From the NCBI GenBank assembly GCA_945878715.1, contig CAMCTX010000008.1, positions 1 through 38,937 on the forward strand: 38,937 nucleotides of DNA, read 5' to 3'. The stretch comes from Legionella genomosp. 1. GTDB taxonomy: Bacteria > Pseudomonadota > Gammaproteobacteria > UBA6186 > Azoamicaceae. Shown piece by piece: positions 1 to 10,400 of this stretch; the stretch's first letter is position 1, and each line of letters opens with the position of its first letter. The notes under the pieces are model-generated. The model saw nothing but the letters and a program-made list of their open reading frames with translations, ran no database searches and had not been told where the DNA came from. The position numbers were made by a program, and so were the translations under genes.

Positions 1-351
1 TGGTTAAAAGACAACCCAGGGCCCGTGATGATTAATAATCATAAGATAGCGCCACCTTCTAGTGTGGCTATCGAAACAAAAATGGAATCCTTGATCCATC
101 ACTTTAAATTGTTTTCAGAAGGTTATGTCTTACCGGTGGGGGAAACCTATGCCGCTATTGAACATCCCAAAGGTGAATTTGGCGTTTATCTTATTTCAGA
201 TGGTGCTAATAAGCCTTACCGTCTTAAAATACGTTCGGCGGGTTTTGCCCATTTATCGGCCTTAGATGAAATGGTTAGAGGGCATATGTTAGCCGATGTG
301 GTGACCATGATTGGCACACAAGATATTGTTTTTGGGGAAATCGATCGGTGA
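1..351 (+). CDS. nuoD: NADH-quinone oxidoreductase subunit D, C-terminal part
   Basis: The frame is open from base 1 and ends with the residues [12 protein letters not shown], the usual C-terminus of the 49-kDa (NuoD) subunit of respiratory Complex I. Only the last 116 residues are inside the window; the true start lies upstream, so the internal ATG at 25 is not a start codon. NuoD sits in the peripheral arm and helps form the quinone-binding pocket next to NuoB. It is followed after 10 bases by nuoE, as expected in a nuoA-N operon whose first genes lie outside the window. The identification rests on the C-terminal sequence plus the unbroken series nuoE to nuoN behind it. Confidence 0.95.
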   Translation, partial: WLKDNPGPVMINNHKIAPPSSVAIETKMESLIHHFKLFSEGYVLPVGETYAAIEHPKGEFGVYLISDGANKPYRLKIRSAGFAHLSALDEMVRGHMLADVVTMIGTQDIVFGEIDR

Positions 352-361
352 GTATCATAGC

Positions 362-844
362 ATGACAACCCTTTTATCCTATAAAACAAAACAAGCGATT
401 GATGCTTACTTAGAAAAATTTCCCGTGGATCAAAAGCAGTCAGCGGTACTTTTTGCCTTAAGAACCGTGCAAGCAGAGCAGGGTGGTCATTTAACACCCG
501 ATGCAATGGATGCAGTAGCAGCTTATTTAGGTATGCCCAAAATAGCTGTTTATGAAGTCGCTTCCTTTTATGATCACTTTAATCTTGAACCGGTTGGTCG
601 GCATACCATTGGTATTTGTACCAACATTAGCTGTTTATTGCGCGATGCAGAAGGTATGGTTGCACATCTACAAAAACGCTTAAATATTGCCTGTGGGGAA
701 ACAACGGCGGATGGTCGTATTACTTTAAAGACTGTTGAATGTTTGGCGGCGTGTGGCGGGGCTCCGGTTATGCATATCGATGAGCAGTATCATGAGCATC
801 TCACGCCCCAAAGCATTGATGCCCTTTTAGAAGGTTTGGAGTAG
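362..844 (+). CDS. nuoE: NADH-quinone oxidoreductase subunit E (24-kDa, 2Fe-2S)
   Basis: This 160-residue protein is the thioredoxin-like subunit carrying the N1a [2Fe-2S] cluster. The four expected ligands are visible as Cys86 and Cys91 (CTNISC) and Cys127 and Cys131 (CLAAC), with the usual C-x4-C and C-x3-C spacing. It works with NuoF and NuoG in the NADH-oxidising module of Complex I at the cytoplasmic face. The frame is open further upstream to 311, but that would overlap the end of nuoD. The ATG at 362 has a GGTGAG ribosome-binding site about ten bases upstream and gives the normal length. nuoF follows after 4 bases. Confidence 0.95.
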   Translation: MTTLLSYKTKQAIDAYLEKFPVDQKQSAVLFALRTVQAEQGGHLTPDAMDAVAAYLGMPKIAVYEVASFYDHFNLEPVGRHTIGICTNISCLLRDAEGMVAHLQKRLNIACGETTADGRITLKTVECLAACGGAPVMHIDEQYHEHLTPQSIDALLEGLE

Positions 845-848
845 GGTT

Positions 849-2120
849 ATGGCCAATGAAGTCTGTTTTCGTACCCTGCATCATCCAGAGCCTTGGAGCT
901 TAGAAGCGTATCAAAGCGTGGGTGGTTACGAATCGTTCAAAAAAATACTCCAAGAAAAACAAAGTCCACAAGCGATTATCGATATCCTTAAAAAATCTGC
1001 TTTACGCGGTCGAGGGGGCGCAGGGTTCCCTTTGGGTACTAAATGGGGTTTTATGTTACAACAAAGCACTTTGCCCCATTATTTGCTTTGCAATTCCGAT
1101 GAAGGCGAACCTGGAACTTTTAAAGATAGGGATATTTTGCGCTTTAACCCCCACCAGATTATTGAAGGCATGCTTATTGGTTGCTATGTCACGGGTGCCA
1201 GTGTTGCTTATAACTATGTGCGGGGCGAATTTCATGAACCTTTTGTACGTATGGAACAAGCTTTGGCGGAAGCACGTGCCTTGGGTCTTGTAGGGCCCTC
1301 CATTTTAGGGAGCGATTTTCAGTGCGAGGTTCATAATCTTCGGGGGGCAGGATCCTACATTGTGGGCGAAGAAACGGCGTTGATGGATTCCATTGAGGGC
1401 AAAAAAGCCTTTCCCCGTTTTAAGCCACCTTTTCCAGCGAACCATGGACTCTATGGTTGTCCTACGACGATTAATAATACCGAGAGCATTGCTTCGGTGC
1501 CTGTTATTTTGCAGCACGGGGCTGAGTGGTTTTTAGGTTTGGGAAAACCCAATAATGGTGGCACAAAAATTTTCAGTGTCTCCGGGCATGTGAATAAACC
1601 GGGTAATTATGAAGTCTCCTTAGGGATCCCTTTTAAGGAATTATTAGCTTTGGCGGGTGGCATGCGTGAAGGACATGCACTAAAGGCGGTGATTCCAGGG
1701 GGATCCTCTGCGCCCGTATTACCGGCCTCTGTTATCATGGATTTGAATATGGATTATGATTCACTGGCGAAGGCCGGATCGATGCTCGGATCGGGTGGGG
1801 TGATTGTGATGGATGAACGGACCTGTATGGTAAAAATGTTAAGCCGATTAACCCAGTTCTATCGCTATGAATCTTGTGGGCAATGTAGTCCTTGTCGAGA
1901 AGGTACGGGTTGGTTGGCACGCTTAAGCGATAAAATTTACCGTGGGGAAGCCGATCTGAGCGATATTGATTTATTAGAAAATGTTGCATCCAATATAGGC
2001 GGTCGCACCATTTGCGCCTTTGGGGATGCTGCAGCGATGCCCGTCACAAGTTTTATTAAGTATTTCCGTCAAGAATTTGAAGATCATATTCAACAGAAAG
2101 GTTGCATGCTTTTTACATGA
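849..2120 (+). CDS. nuoF: NADH-quinone oxidoreductase subunit F (NADH/FMN-binding)
   Basis: This 423-residue protein is the NADH-oxidising flavoprotein of Complex I. The nucleotide-binding glycine motif GRGGAGFPLGTKW is near residues 54-66. The N3 [4Fe-4S] motif SCGQCSPCREGT lies near residues 341-352, with the fourth cysteine in GGRTICAFGD near residue 390. NADH reduces the bound FMN, and electrons pass to the N3 cluster and then to NuoG. Length and motifs are normal for the 51-kDa family. The gene sits between nuoE (4 bases) and nuoG (7 bases), so it is almost certainly co-transcribed and translationally close to its partners. Confidence 0.97.
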   Translation: MANEVCFRTLHHPEPWSLEAYQSVGGYESFKKILQEKQSPQAIIDILKKSALRGRGGAGFPLGTKWGFMLQQSTLPHYLLCNSDEGEPGTFKDRDILRFNPHQIIEGMLIGCYVTGASVAYNYVRGEFHEPFVRMEQALAEARALGLVGPSILGSDFQCEVHNLRGAGSYIVGEETALMDSIEGKKAFPRFKPPFPANHGLYGCPTTINNTESIASVPVILQHGAEWFLGLGKPNNGGTKIFSVSGHVNKPGNYEVSLGIPFKELLALAGGMREGHALKAVIPGGSSAPVLPASVIMDLNMDYDSLAKAGSMLGSGGVIVMDERTCMVKMLSRLTQFYRYESCGQCSPCREGTGWLARLSDKIYRGEADLSDIDLLENVASNIGGRTICAFGDAAAMPVTSFIKYFRQEFEDHIQQKGCMLFT

Positions 2121-2127
2121 GGTTTGA

Positions 2128-4542
2128 ATGGCCATCATAGAAATCAATGGAAAAAAAGTTGAAGCGGAAGCAGGTCAAGCCATTATAGAGGTGATGGATG
2201 CTATCGGTATTCAAGTTCCACGTTTTTGTTATCATAAAAAGCTATCGGTAGCTGCTAATTGCCGTATGTGTTTGGTGGAGGTTGAAAAATCGCCTAAACT
2301 ATTGCCAGCCTGTGCAACACCTATTAGCGATGGCATGAAAATACAGAGCCGATCGCCTAAGGTTTTGCAGGCTCAAAAATCTGTCTTAGAATTTTTACTG
2401 CTCAATCATCCTTTAGATTGTCCTATCTGCGATCAAGGTGGTGAGTGTGAATTACAAGATTTATCGATGGGCTATGGGATGGATTTTTCCCGTTACGAAG
2501 AAGAAAAACGTATTATTCAAGATAAAGATCTAGGACCCCTTATTCAAAGCGATATGACACGCTGTATTCATTGTACCCGTTGTGTGCGTTTTGGACAGGA
2601 AATTGCAGGGGTGCGCGAATTAGGTGGTACGGGTCGTGGCGAAGATACTTCTATTGGCACTTTTCTAGAACACAATATCGATTCAGAAGTATCGGGCAAT
2701 GTGATTGATTTATGCCCTGTAGGTGCTTTAACCTCTAAGCCTTTTCGCTATGTAGCCCGTGCTTGGGAATTAAAACAGATCTCCACGATTGCAGCCCATG
2801 ATTGTGTGGGTAGTCCTCTGTATGTTCATGTACGAGATGAAAAGATTGTGCGAGTGGTGCCAAAAGAAAATACCAGTATCAAGGCCCCTTGGATTGCCGA
2901 TCGGGATCGATTTAGTTATGAAGCCCTGTATACCGATCGCTTAACAGTCCCTAAAATAAAAATCAATCAAGTGTGGGAATCCGTTTCTTGGGAAAAAGCT
3001 TTAGATTATACAGCCCAGAAGCTTTTAAACAGTATTCAAGAATCAGGTCCTCATTCACTGGGGGCACTGGTTTCACCCAATGCAACCGTCGAAGAAGCCT
3101 ATCTATTGCAGCAATGGGTCCGAGGATTAGGTAGTCAGAATATTGATCATCGACTGCGTCAAAGCGATTTTCGTGCAGAAGAGAAGGCAGCACGCTTTCC
3201 AGGCTTAGGCATGAATCTAGAAACTTTGGCCAGGCAATCAGCTGTTTTATTAGTGGGATCTCATATAGCCAAGGAACAACCGATTGTAGCCTTAAGTTTG
3301 CGTCAAATGGTTTTGTCAGGGGGGCATTTATGCCTTATCAATCCCATCGATTTTCCCTTCAATATGACGATTGCGCATAAAACCATTGTAGAGGGTGGGC
3401 AGATAGCATTAGGCCTGGCTAGGCTTTTAAAAGCATTGTTAGAGCAGAGCCAAAGTTCCCTACCACCTTCAATACCGATTTTAGAGACATTGGTCATTGA
3501 TGCGCACGATAGAAAAATGGCACATTGTTTAAAAATGGCCACAAAGCCCTCTATCATTCTAGGTTCATTGGCGATCTCGCATCCACAATACACAGAAATT
3601 GGCATACTCACAAAGCATATTGCTGCCATCATTGATGCGACAGTCGGTTCTTTAACAGAAGGTAGTAATAGTGCCGGGGCTTGGTTAATGGGTTGTGTGC
3701 CCCATCGCCTACCCGGTGGCATACCGATAGCCTCGGCTGAAATTGGGCTGACGGTTCAACAAATGGCCGAGGGTTTTCTGAAGGCTTATATCCTGTTTAA
3801 TGTAGAGCTCGAGGATTCTATTTTTGCCCATCAATTAGTCGAAGCTTTTAAAAAGGCATCCACGGTTATTGTCATGACACCTTTTGAAAGCCCCGCTTTG
3901 CTTGAAATGGCAGATATTTTATTACCCATTACACCGTTTACAGAAAGTGCGGGTACTCGGATCAATGTTGAAGGGCATTGGCAATCCTTTGAGTCTTGCC
4001 ATGCACCCTTTGCAGACAGTAAACCCGGGTGGGATGTCCTGTCACTTTTGAGTAAAGCATCTCAAATCGTCGGGGATTATAGTTCCATTGCAGCGGTTTT
4101 AGTGGCTGCAAAAGCATCTGTTGAAAATGGCGCTGTTTCTGGATTGCTTCGCTGTGCTCACAATGACGAAGCACGTCAAACCTTGTTGCAGGATCTATGT
4201 GTGTTAGAACCCCTAGAACCCAATGCCCTGATTCGTATAGCGCAGCTGCCGCTTTATGCAGCCGATGGGATTCTTAGGCGTGCAGTATCTTTGCAAAAAA
4301 CAGCCGATGCCGGAAAGCCAGCACTCTATTTGAATACGGTATTGGCGAATAGTTTAGGATTAAAACAAGGTTCAAAGGCATGGGTCCATACGCCATCTTG
4401 CAAAATACTTTTGCCCTGTATCATTGATGAATCCATGCCCAAGGGTAGTGTGATGATTCCCCAGGGATTTGAACAAACACGTGCCATAGGCTTACCCTAT
4501 GCTAGCCTTGGCATTTCAAGGGAAGGATCAGAGCATGCTTAA
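2128..4542 (+). CDS. nuoG: NADH-quinone oxidoreductase subunit G (75-kDa, iron-sulfur)
   Basis: This 804-residue protein is the multi-cluster subunit of the Complex I electron input arm. The N-terminal [2Fe-2S] ligands are Cys34, Cys45, Cys48 and Cys62. The His-coordinated N5 motif is His94, Cys98, Cys101 and Cys107 ([14 protein letters not shown]). The N4 ligands are Cys146, Cys149, Cys152 and Cys196. The extra N7 cluster found in E. coli-type NuoG appears absent, because only a single cysteine (HDCVGS) remains near that position. The remainder is a molybdopterin-oxidoreductase-like domain. An oddity is that residues about 671-680 ([10 protein letters not shown]) are encoded by a copy of an interspersed repeat, described separately at 4139. 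The stop overlaps the nuoH start by 8 bases. Confidence 0.96.
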   Translation: MAIIEINGKKVEAEAGQAIIEVMDAIGIQVPRFCYHKKLSVAANCRMCLVEVEKSPKLLPACATPISDGMKIQSRSPKVLQAQKSVLEFLLLNHPLDCPICDQGGECELQDLSMGYGMDFSRYEEEKRIIQDKDLGPLIQSDMTRCIHCTRCVRFGQEIAGVRELGGTGRGEDTSIGTFLEHNIDSEVSGNVIDLCPVGALTSKPFRYVARAWELKQISTIAAHDCVGSPLYVHVRDEKIVRVVPKENTSIKAPWIADRDRFSYEALYTDRLTVPKIKINQVWESVSWEKALDYTAQKLLNSIQESGPHSLGALVSPNATVEEAYLLQQWVRGLGSQNIDHRLRQSDFRAEEKAARFPGLGMNLETLARQSAVLLVGSHIAKEQPIVALSLRQMVLSGGHLCLINPIDFPFNMTIAHKTIVEGGQIALGLARLLKALLEQSQSSLPPSIPILETLVIDAHDRKMAHCLKMATKPSIILGSLAISHPQYTEIGILTKHIAAIIDATVGSLTEGSNSAGAWLMGCVPHRLPGGIPIASAEIGLTVQQMAEGFLKAYILFNVELEDSIFAHQLVEAFKKASTVIVMTPFESPALLEMADILLPITPFTESAGTRINVEGHWQSFESCHAPFADSKPGWDVLSLLSKASQIVGDYSSIAAVLVAAKASVENGAVSGLLRCAHNDEARQTLLQDLCVLEPLEPNALIRIAQLPLYAADGILRRAVSLQKTADAGKPALYLNTVLANSLGLKQGSKAWVHTPSCKILLPCIIDESMPKGSVMIPQGFEQTRAIGLPYASLGISREGSEHA
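4139..4168 (-). repeat. Interspersed repeat copy inside nuoG
   Basis: Read on the minus strand this segment is CGTCATTGTGAGCACAGCGA followed by AGCAATCCAG. This matches the widely seen bacterial intergenic repeat of the form CGTCATTGCGAG...GAAGCAATCCAG. A second copy with the same ends lies between genes at 17750-17785. Here it is inside nuoG and is read through in frame on the plus strand as [10 protein letters not shown]. The match of both ends is seen directly; that the segment arrived by insertion is inferred. This recalls the Rickettsia palindromic elements, which are found in frame inside genes. Confidence 0.7.
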
Positions 4543-5557
4543 CCCGATGGCTTTAGCCTGGATGCTGGCCAAAATTTTACTCATTACCTTCTCGCTGGTG
4601 CTGCTTGCGGCCTATTTATCCTTTGCAGAGCGTCGTGTGATTGCTTGGATCCAAGATCGTCGAGGACCCAATCGGGTGGGATTTTTAGGCCTACTACAGC
4701 CTTTGGCCGATGCGCTTAAACTGCTTTTCAAAGAAGTCCTAATCCCTGCACGTGCAAATCGTTATTTATTTATCCTAGCCCCCATTTTAGTATTGGTACC
4801 GGCGCTGGCTGTATGGGCCGTGATCCCTTTTCAAGATAATAGCGTGTTGGCGGATATCTCTGTAGGCCTGTTATACCTCTTGGCGATGAGCTCCGTCGGC
4901 GTTTATGGGATTATTCTTGCCGGTTGGGCTTCGAATTCGAAATATGCGCTGTTAGGCGCCTTGCGTGCCGCTGCACAACTCATTGCTTATGAAATCCCGA
5001 TGGGACTCGCTGTGATCGGTGTCTTAATGGCAGCAGGTAGCATGAATATACGTGCTATTGTGCATGCCCAAGCGGGGGGGCTTTTACATTGGTTTTGGAT
5101 TCCACTCTTTCCCCTTTTCGTGATTTACTGGATTTCAGCCCTTGCCGAAACCAATCGTTTACCCTTTGATGTGGCAGAAGGGGAGTCTGAGATTGTCGCA
5201 GGTTTTCATGTTGAATACTCAGGCATTAGTTTTTCGATGTTTTTCCTGGCCGAGTATATTAATATGGTCTTGGTCTCTGTATTGGCTGCAACCTTTTTTA
5301 TGGGTGGTTGGCTGAGCCCTTTCGAAGGCATCTCTTTTTTAGAGCCATACCTTGCTTGGATACCGAGTATGCTATGGTTGATGCTTAAAAGTTCTTGTTT
5401 CATAGGCTTATTTTTCTGGTTTAGAGCAACCTTTCCACGCTATCGTTATGATCAAATTATGCGCCTGGGGTGGAAAATATTTATACCGCTGGGTCTTATT
5501 TGGTTGGTCGTAGTTGCGATTTTGGTTAAAGCACAAGTAGCCCCTTGGTTTTCTTAA
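4535..5557 (+). CDS. nuoH: NADH-quinone oxidoreductase subunit H
   Basis: This 340-residue integral membrane protein links the peripheral arm of Complex I to the proton-pumping membrane arm and forms part of the quinone chamber. Family motifs visible include [19 protein letters not shown] near residues 31-49 and the loop with [20 protein letters not shown] near residues 204-223. About eight hydrophobic segments can be seen. The frame is open from 4499, but the ATG at 4535 has a GGAAGG ribosome-binding site at 4521 and gives the normal N-terminus. It overlaps the end of nuoG by 8 bases, suggesting translational coupling. Confidence 0.96.
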   Translation: MLNPMALAWMLAKILLITFSLVLLAAYLSFAERRVIAWIQDRRGPNRVGFLGLLQPLADALKLLFKEVLIPARANRYLFILAPILVLVPALAVWAVIPFQDNSVLADISVGLLYLLAMSSVGVYGIILAGWASNSKYALLGALRAAAQLIAYEIPMGLAVIGVLMAAGSMNIRAIVHAQAGGLLHWFWIPLFPLFVIYWISALAETNRLPFDVAEGESEIVAGFHVEYSGISFSMFFLAEYINMVLVSVLAATFFMGGWLSPFEGISFLEPYLAWIPSMLWLMLKSSCFIGLFFWFRATFPRYRYDQIMRLGWKIFIPLGLIWLVVVAILVKAQVAPWFS

Positions 5558-5572
5558 GTGATAGGTCATAAT

Positions 5573-6052
5573 ATGACATGGTTGAAGTCTGGCATACATT
5601 TTTTTAAAAGCTTCCTGTTATGGGAGTTTTTCAAAGGCCTAAAACTGACGGGCACGCATTTATTTTCTTCTAAAATAACGATTCAATACCCCGAAGAAAA
5701 AACCCCAAAATCCACACGCTTTCGAGGACTACATGCCTTACGTCGTTATGACAATGGAGAAGAGCGTTGTATTGCCTGTAAACTGTGTGAGGCGGTTTGT
5801 CCAGCATTGGCAATTACCATTGAGTCGGGTGTGAGCGTAGACGGTTCTCGGCGAACAACGCTTTATGAAATCGATCTGTTTAAATGTGTTTATTGTGGTT
5901 TCTGTGAAGAGGCCTGTCCGGTTGATGCCATTGTTGAAACAGGCTTGTTGGAATATCATTTTGAAAAACGGGGTGAGAATATTTTAACCAAGGAAAAATT
6001 ATTGGCAATTGGCGATCGTTATGAAAAACAGATTGCAGAGGATCGAAAATGA
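5573..6052 (+). CDS. nuoI: NADH-quinone oxidoreductase subunit I (2x 4Fe-4S ferredoxin)
   Basis: This 159-residue ferredoxin-like subunit carries the N6a and N6b clusters. Both ligand sets are complete: Cys66, Cys69, Cys72, Cys76 ([12 protein letters not shown]) and Cys105, Cys108, Cys111, Cys115 ([12 protein letters not shown]). It passes electrons from NuoG to the N2 cluster in NuoB. A GTG at 5558, directly after the nuoH stop, is in frame and would add five residues. The ATG at 5573 gives the more usual N-terminus, but neither has a strong ribosome-binding site, so the exact start is uncertain. It is followed by 42 non-coding bases before nuoJ. Confidence 0.95.
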   Translation: MTWLKSGIHFFKSFLLWEFFKGLKLTGTHLFSSKITIQYPEEKTPKSTRFRGLHALRRYDNGEERCIACKLCEAVCPALAITIESGVSVDGSRRTTLYEIDLFKCVYCGFCEEACPVDAIVETGLLEYHFEKRGENILTKEKLLAIGDRYEKQIAEDRK

Positions 6053-6094
6053 GTAATATTTGTTATCCTGAATCTCTCAGAAGGAACATGGTTT

Positions 6095-6676
6095 ATGCCT
6101 ATAGAACGTATTATTTTTTATAGCTTTTGCTCTCTGGCGCTTCTGAGTGCGGCTATGATGGTGATGCTACGAAATCCTGTCAAGGCACTATTGTGTCTGG
6201 CGCTGGTGTTTGTCTGCAATGCGGCGCTATGGCTTTTATTGAGAGCCGAATTTTTATCCATGATTCTTGTGTTAGTCTATGTGGGTGCCATTATGGTGCT
6301 TTTTTTGTTTGTGGTGATGATGATCGATATCGAAAGCGTGGAACTTCAAAAGGGCTTAACACGTTATTTCCCCTTAGGGATAGGGGCTTATCTACTCATG
6401 AGTGTGCTATTGCTCTATGTGGTAAATGCTACTATCTTTGGCTTAAAAGGTTATCCCTATCCTGATCAAGTTCCCTATTCTCTGAAAAACTTAGGGGTTG
6501 CCTTGTATACCGACTATCTTTATGCTTTGATTGTGGCTGGTGTTCTATTACTGCTTGCAATGATAGCAGCCATCAGTCTAAGTTTTCGTAAAAGAGAAAA
6601 TAATAAAGCTATCGATCCGAGTCTGCAAATGAAGGCCAATAAAGCGAATCGTCTTCGATTGAGAGATGACTTATGA
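6095..6676 (+). CDS. nuoJ: NADH-quinone oxidoreductase subunit J
   Basis: This 193-residue hydrophobic protein has about five membrane segments and the conserved run [16 protein letters not shown] near residues 62-77, typical of NuoJ/ND6. It is part of the Complex I membrane arm, between NuoH and the antiporter-like subunits. An AAGGA ribosome-binding site at 6081 is 9 bases before the ATG. Another ATG at 6088 is out of frame and not used. The TGA stop overlaps the ATG of nuoK by four bases, the usual nuoJ-nuoK arrangement. Confidence 0.95.
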   Translation: MPIERIIFYSFCSLALLSAAMMVMLRNPVKALLCLALVFVCNAALWLLLRAEFLSMILVLVYVGAIMVLFLFVVMMIDIESVELQKGLTRYFPLGIGAYLLMSVLLLYVVNATIFGLKGYPYPDQVPYSLKNLGVALYTDYLYALIVAGVLLLLAMIAAISLSFRKRENNKAIDPSLQMKANKANRLRLRDDL

Positions 6677-6978
6677 TAGAACTCTATGAATATCTCAGCG
6701 TGAATGCACTTTTATTCTCAATGGGTGTTGCGGGTATTTTTATTAATCGTAAAAATATTTTATCATTATTTATGTGCGTAGAGTTATTGTTGCTGTGTGC
6801 AAGTTCTAATTTTATAGCCTTTTCTTATTATAAGTCGGATCTTCAAGGTCAAATTTTTGTGCTATTTATTTTAACGGTTGCTGCGGCCGAGACAGCCATT
6901 GGTCTGGCGATTCTCGTGCTACTTTTTAGAAGAAAACAAACTATCAATGTGGATGCGCTGAATGATCTTAAAGGATAA
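6673..6978 (+). CDS. nuoK: NADH-quinone oxidoreductase subunit K
   Basis: At 101 residues with three membrane segments this has the normal size of NuoK/ND4L. Conserved membrane glutamates are present in [16 protein letters not shown] and [11 protein letters not shown]; in this family they take part in proton translocation. The gene overlaps nuoJ by four bases and is three bases from nuoL. Confidence 0.95.
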   Translation: MIELYEYLSVNALLFSMGVAGIFINRKNILSLFMCVELLLLCASSNFIAFSYYKSDLQGQIFVLFILTVAAAETAIGLAILVLLFRRKQTINVDALNDLKG

Positions 6979-6981
6979 GCC

Positions 6982-8883
6982 ATGACTCTCTCTATAAAAA
7001 CACTAGCGCTTATTGTTTTGCTAGCACCTTTAGGGGCTTCCCTGATTATTGGTTTATCTAATAAAAGACTTTCTAATAAAAGTGCGCATGGTCTTGCATT
7101 ATTGGGTATGACGCTATCCCTGATGGCTTCGCTTTATCTCTTGAAAATGTTTTACCATGATCAGAGTAGTGAGACTTTTCCACTGTACACATGGGCAGAA
7201 AGTACGGGCTTCAATTTGAGTGTTGGGCTATTCATCGATCGCTTAAGCGTGATGATGATAGCCATGGTGACACTCATCGCCTGGCTTGTACATCTTTATA
7301 GTATTGCTTATATGGCTGAAGATTCAGGTTATCAGCGATTCTTTTGTTATATTGCTTTTTTTACTTTCAGTATGCTAGTGCTAGTGATGAGCAATAATTT
7401 TCTACAGCTCTTTTTTGGTTGGGAAATGGTGGGGCTTGCATCTTATTTACTGATTGGCTTTTGGTTTCATAAAGAGACTGCGGTTTTTGCCGGCTTAAAA
7501 GCCTTTATGATTAATCGTATAGGCGATTGCGGTTTCTTAATAGGGATTGCGGGGGTTTGGTATTGTTGTGGTAGCTTGGACTATGCAATTGTTTTTCAGA
7601 AGGTGCAGGCGGGGTTTCTACAACTACAGCATCCTTGGATGCCAACCTTTATCTGCCTAGGCCTTTTAATGGGTGCCATGGCTAAATCGGCACAAATACC
7701 ACTGCATATGTGGTTGCCCGATTCCATGGAGGGCCCAACGCCTATTTCTGCCCTTATTCACGCAGCAACCATGGTAACGGCGGGTGTTTTTATGATAGCG
7801 CGCTTGTCTGTGTTGTTTGACTGTTCTAGTCTAGCATTAAATACCCTGTTAGTGATTGGATCTTTAACCTGTATTTTAATGGGACTTGTTGCAGTAGTTC
7901 AAAATGATATTAAGCGTATTATTGCCTATTCAACACTTTCCCAATTAGGGTATATGATGATGGCTATGGGCGCCTCTGCTTATACAGCGGGTATGTTTCA
8001 TTTGTTCACCCATGCTTGCTTTAAAGCGCTATTATTTTTAGCAGCGGGCTCTATTATTATGCGTGTCGATCATGAACAGGATATTTGGAAAATAGCCCCC
8101 ATTCATGGCAGGATGCCCATTACCTATAGTACGATGCTCATCGCGAGCCTTGCACTTATAGGGGTTCCCTTTTTTTCGGGCTTCTACTCCAAAGATTTAA
8201 TGCTTGAAGGTCTAAGTTTATCAAAGCAGGGGCTTGCACCAATGGCTTACAGCGCTGCGCTTCTGGGTGTTTTAATCACAACCCTTTATACTTTTAGACT
8301 GTTCTTTGTGGTATTTCATAGAAAAGAGCCTGCGGCTGCTCAGATTTCTCCAATACATGAATCCTCTTGGATCATCACGCTACCCCTCATGGTATTGGCT
8401 TTTTTCTCTTTAACGCTGGGGGCTTTGGGATTATCATCGTTTGAAAATAGTATAGGCCACACAGCAGATCCTCTAAGCATGGGGCTCCATGGTTTTTATC
8501 AAATGCCCTTTGTTTTGAATGTATTGGGCATACTTGTCTGTTATCTGTGTTACCTACGACATCCCGCACTTCCTGGCCTAATACGTAGACGTTTTGCATT
8601 GCTTTATAGCATTTTATGCAAAAAATATGGTTTTGATGCACTTTATAACAGTCTGTTTGAGCGGCTCAAACAATTAGGGGCTTTTTGTTGGAATGGCTTA
8701 GAGCAGCATTGGATTGATGGTATTGCTATCAATGGCAGTGCTGCCAGCATACAACGATTATCGTTGATCATGCGTCGATTACAGAGCGGTTATATTTACC
8801 ATTATGTTTTTATCATGATTGTCGCATTTATTTTGTTAGTGGGCTTTTGTTTGTTTCTATCACCGTTCAATCTACAAGGTTAA
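6982..8883 (+). CDS. nuoL: NADH-quinone oxidoreductase subunit L
   Basis: This 633-residue protein is the distal antiporter-like proton-pumping subunit of Complex I. It shows many hydrophobic helices and the family segments FFGWEMVGLASYLLIGFW and HMWLPDSMEGPTPISALIHA, with the conserved lysine (AKSAQIPLHMW) and histidines of the proton channel. The C-terminal extension is consistent with the long lateral helix that lies along NuoM and NuoN. nuoM begins three bases after the stop. Confidence 0.96.
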   Translation: MTLSIKTLALIVLLAPLGASLIIGLSNKRLSNKSAHGLALLGMTLSLMASLYLLKMFYHDQSSETFPLYTWAESTGFNLSVGLFIDRLSVMMIAMVTLIAWLVHLYSIAYMAEDSGYQRFFCYIAFFTFSMLVLVMSNNFLQLFFGWEMVGLASYLLIGFWFHKETAVFAGLKAFMINRIGDCGFLIGIAGVWYCCGSLDYAIVFQKVQAGFLQLQHPWMPTFICLGLLMGAMAKSAQIPLHMWLPDSMEGPTPISALIHAATMVTAGVFMIARLSVLFDCSSLALNTLLVIGSLTCILMGLVAVVQNDIKRIIAYSTLSQLGYMMMAMGASAYTAGMFHLFTHACFKALLFLAAGSIIMRVDHEQDIWKIAPIHGRMPITYSTMLIASLALIGVPFFSGFYSKDLMLEGLSLSKQGLAPMAYSAALLGVLITTLYTFRLFFVVFHRKEPAAAQISPIHESSWIITLPLMVLAFFSLTLGALGLSSFENSIGHTADPLSMGLHGFYQMPFVLNVLGILVCYLCYLRHPALPGLIRRRFALLYSILCKKYGFDALYNSLFERLKQLGAFCWNGLEQHWIDGIAINGSAASIQRLSLIMRRLQSGYIYHYVFIMIVAFILLVGFCLFLSPFNLQG

Positions 8884-8886
8884 AAA

Positions 8887-10392
8887 ATGCAGCTTCCACT
8901 CTTAAGTTATTTAATTTTTACCCCTATCATCGGGGGGCTTATCTGTCTTTGTATCCCACAACGAAACAGTCGCATAGTGAAAAGTTTTGCCATAGTCCTT
9001 TCAATCATTTTCTTGGCTTTATCTGTCTATCTCTTAGTCCATTTCGATCCATCTATGGCGTCGATGCAATGGTCTGAAACAGCGCTTTGGATGCCTGTCT
9101 TAAATGTTTATTATTATGTGGGTGTGGATGCCTTATCGTTGGCTTTAATAGGATTAAGCAGTTTGATAAACCTGTTTATCGTCTTATTTATAGCGTCTAA
9201 AACAATGGAAAAGTCGAATCATTACCTGGCTGCTTTTTTAATGATGCAAGGCTTTATTTGTGGGGCCTTTGCGGCTGTCGATGCGATTCTTTTCTATACC
9301 TTCTGGGAAGCAAGCCTTATCCCACTTTTTTTAGTGATTGGGATCTGGGGTGGGGATAATCGTCGTTATGCCAGTATAAAATTTTTCCTGTATACACTGC
9401 TTGGATCGATCTTTTTATTGACAGCCATCCTGTATTTGCATCATAAAACGCTTAGTTTTAATATTATGGATTTTCAGGCGGTTCACTTAGATTTTCATGC
9501 GCAATGCGGGTTGTTTATAGCCTTTTTATTGGCTTTTGGTATTAAGCTTCCCTTATGGCCTGTTCATACCTGGTTGCCAGATGCGCATGTAGAAGCACCT
9601 ACTGCGGGATCGATGCTCTTGGCAGCGATTGTCCTTAAAATGGGTGCTTATGGGTTATTGCGTTTTATACTACCCATTGTGCCGGATGCAAGCCGTTTTT
9701 TTGCATCTTTTATGATGATTCTTTCACTAATAGCCATTATTTATATTGCTGTCGTTGCCTTGGCACAAAGAGATCTTAAAAAACTGATAGCCTATGCTTC
9801 TATTTCACATATGGGATTTGTGACCTTAGGTATTTTTAGTAGCTATTTAATTATCGCGCCAATAACCTTTGATGCTTATCCTACTTTAGGATTACAAGGT
9901 GCAGTGATACAGCTTTTTTCACATGCTTTTATATCAGCCGCCTTGTTTTTATGCATAGGCCTATTATATGAACGCACGCATACACGTCTTATCAACGATT
10001 ATGCTGGCATTGCGAAGCCCATGCCTGTTTTTTCAAGTTATTTTCTATTATTTGTGTTGGCCAACTGTGGGTTCCCAGGCACCTCTGGTTTTGTCGCGGA
10101 ATTTTTTGTGATTCTCAGTGTGTTTAAGGCGAAAATAATCTATGCCATCATTGCCTCCTTGAGTCTGGTTTTGAGTGCCTATTATGGCTTGGACATGATT
10201 AAAAAAGTACTATGGGGCCCTGTAAAAAAAGGGATGGAATGTTTGGAAGATGTGCAAGGCATGGATAAACTATTATTATTCCTGTTTGCTTGTTTTATAC
10301 TCGGTATCGGGTTGTATCCCAATACAATCCTAAACTTTATGCAATCATTTCTTGATCGATTGCTGGTTCAAATGCAGCATTCAAAAATATAG
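8887..10392 (+). CDS. nuoM: NADH-quinone oxidoreductase subunit M
   Basis: This 501-residue protein is the second antiporter-like subunit of Complex I. Diagnostic segments include FYTFWEASLIPLFLVIGIWGG and KLPLWPVHTWLPDAHVEAP, which carry the conserved glutamate and lysine of the proton path. About fourteen hydrophobic segments are visible. It is separated from nuoN by only 8 bases. Confidence 0.96.
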   Translation: MQLPLLSYLIFTPIIGGLICLCIPQRNSRIVKSFAIVLSIIFLALSVYLLVHFDPSMASMQWSETALWMPVLNVYYYVGVDALSLALIGLSSLINLFIVLFIASKTMEKSNHYLAAFLMMQGFICGAFAAVDAILFYTFWEASLIPLFLVIGIWGGDNRRYASIKFFLYTLLGSIFLLTAILYLHHKTLSFNIMDFQAVHLDFHAQCGLFIAFLLAFGIKLPLWPVHTWLPDAHVEAPTAGSMLLAAIVLKMGAYGLLRFILPIVPDASRFFASFMMILSLIAIIYIAVVALAQRDLKKLIAYASISHMGFVTLGIFSSYLIIAPITFDAYPTLGLQGAVIQLFSHAFISAALFLCIGLLYERTHTRLINDYAGIAKPMPVFSSYFLLFVLANCGFPGTSGFVAEFFVILSVFKAKIIYAIIASLSLVLSAYYGLDMIKKVLWGPVKKGMECLEDVQGMDKLLLFLFACFILGIGLYPNTILNFMQSFLDRLLVQMQHSKI

Positions 10393-10400
10393 AGAGTTTT

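Noticed and set aside
3962-4174. Minus-strand open frame opposite nuoG with the sequence [11 protein letters not shown].
   Set aside because: It is the other-strand translation of the repeat copy inside nuoG, a frequent false gene call. nuoG itself is clearly coding.
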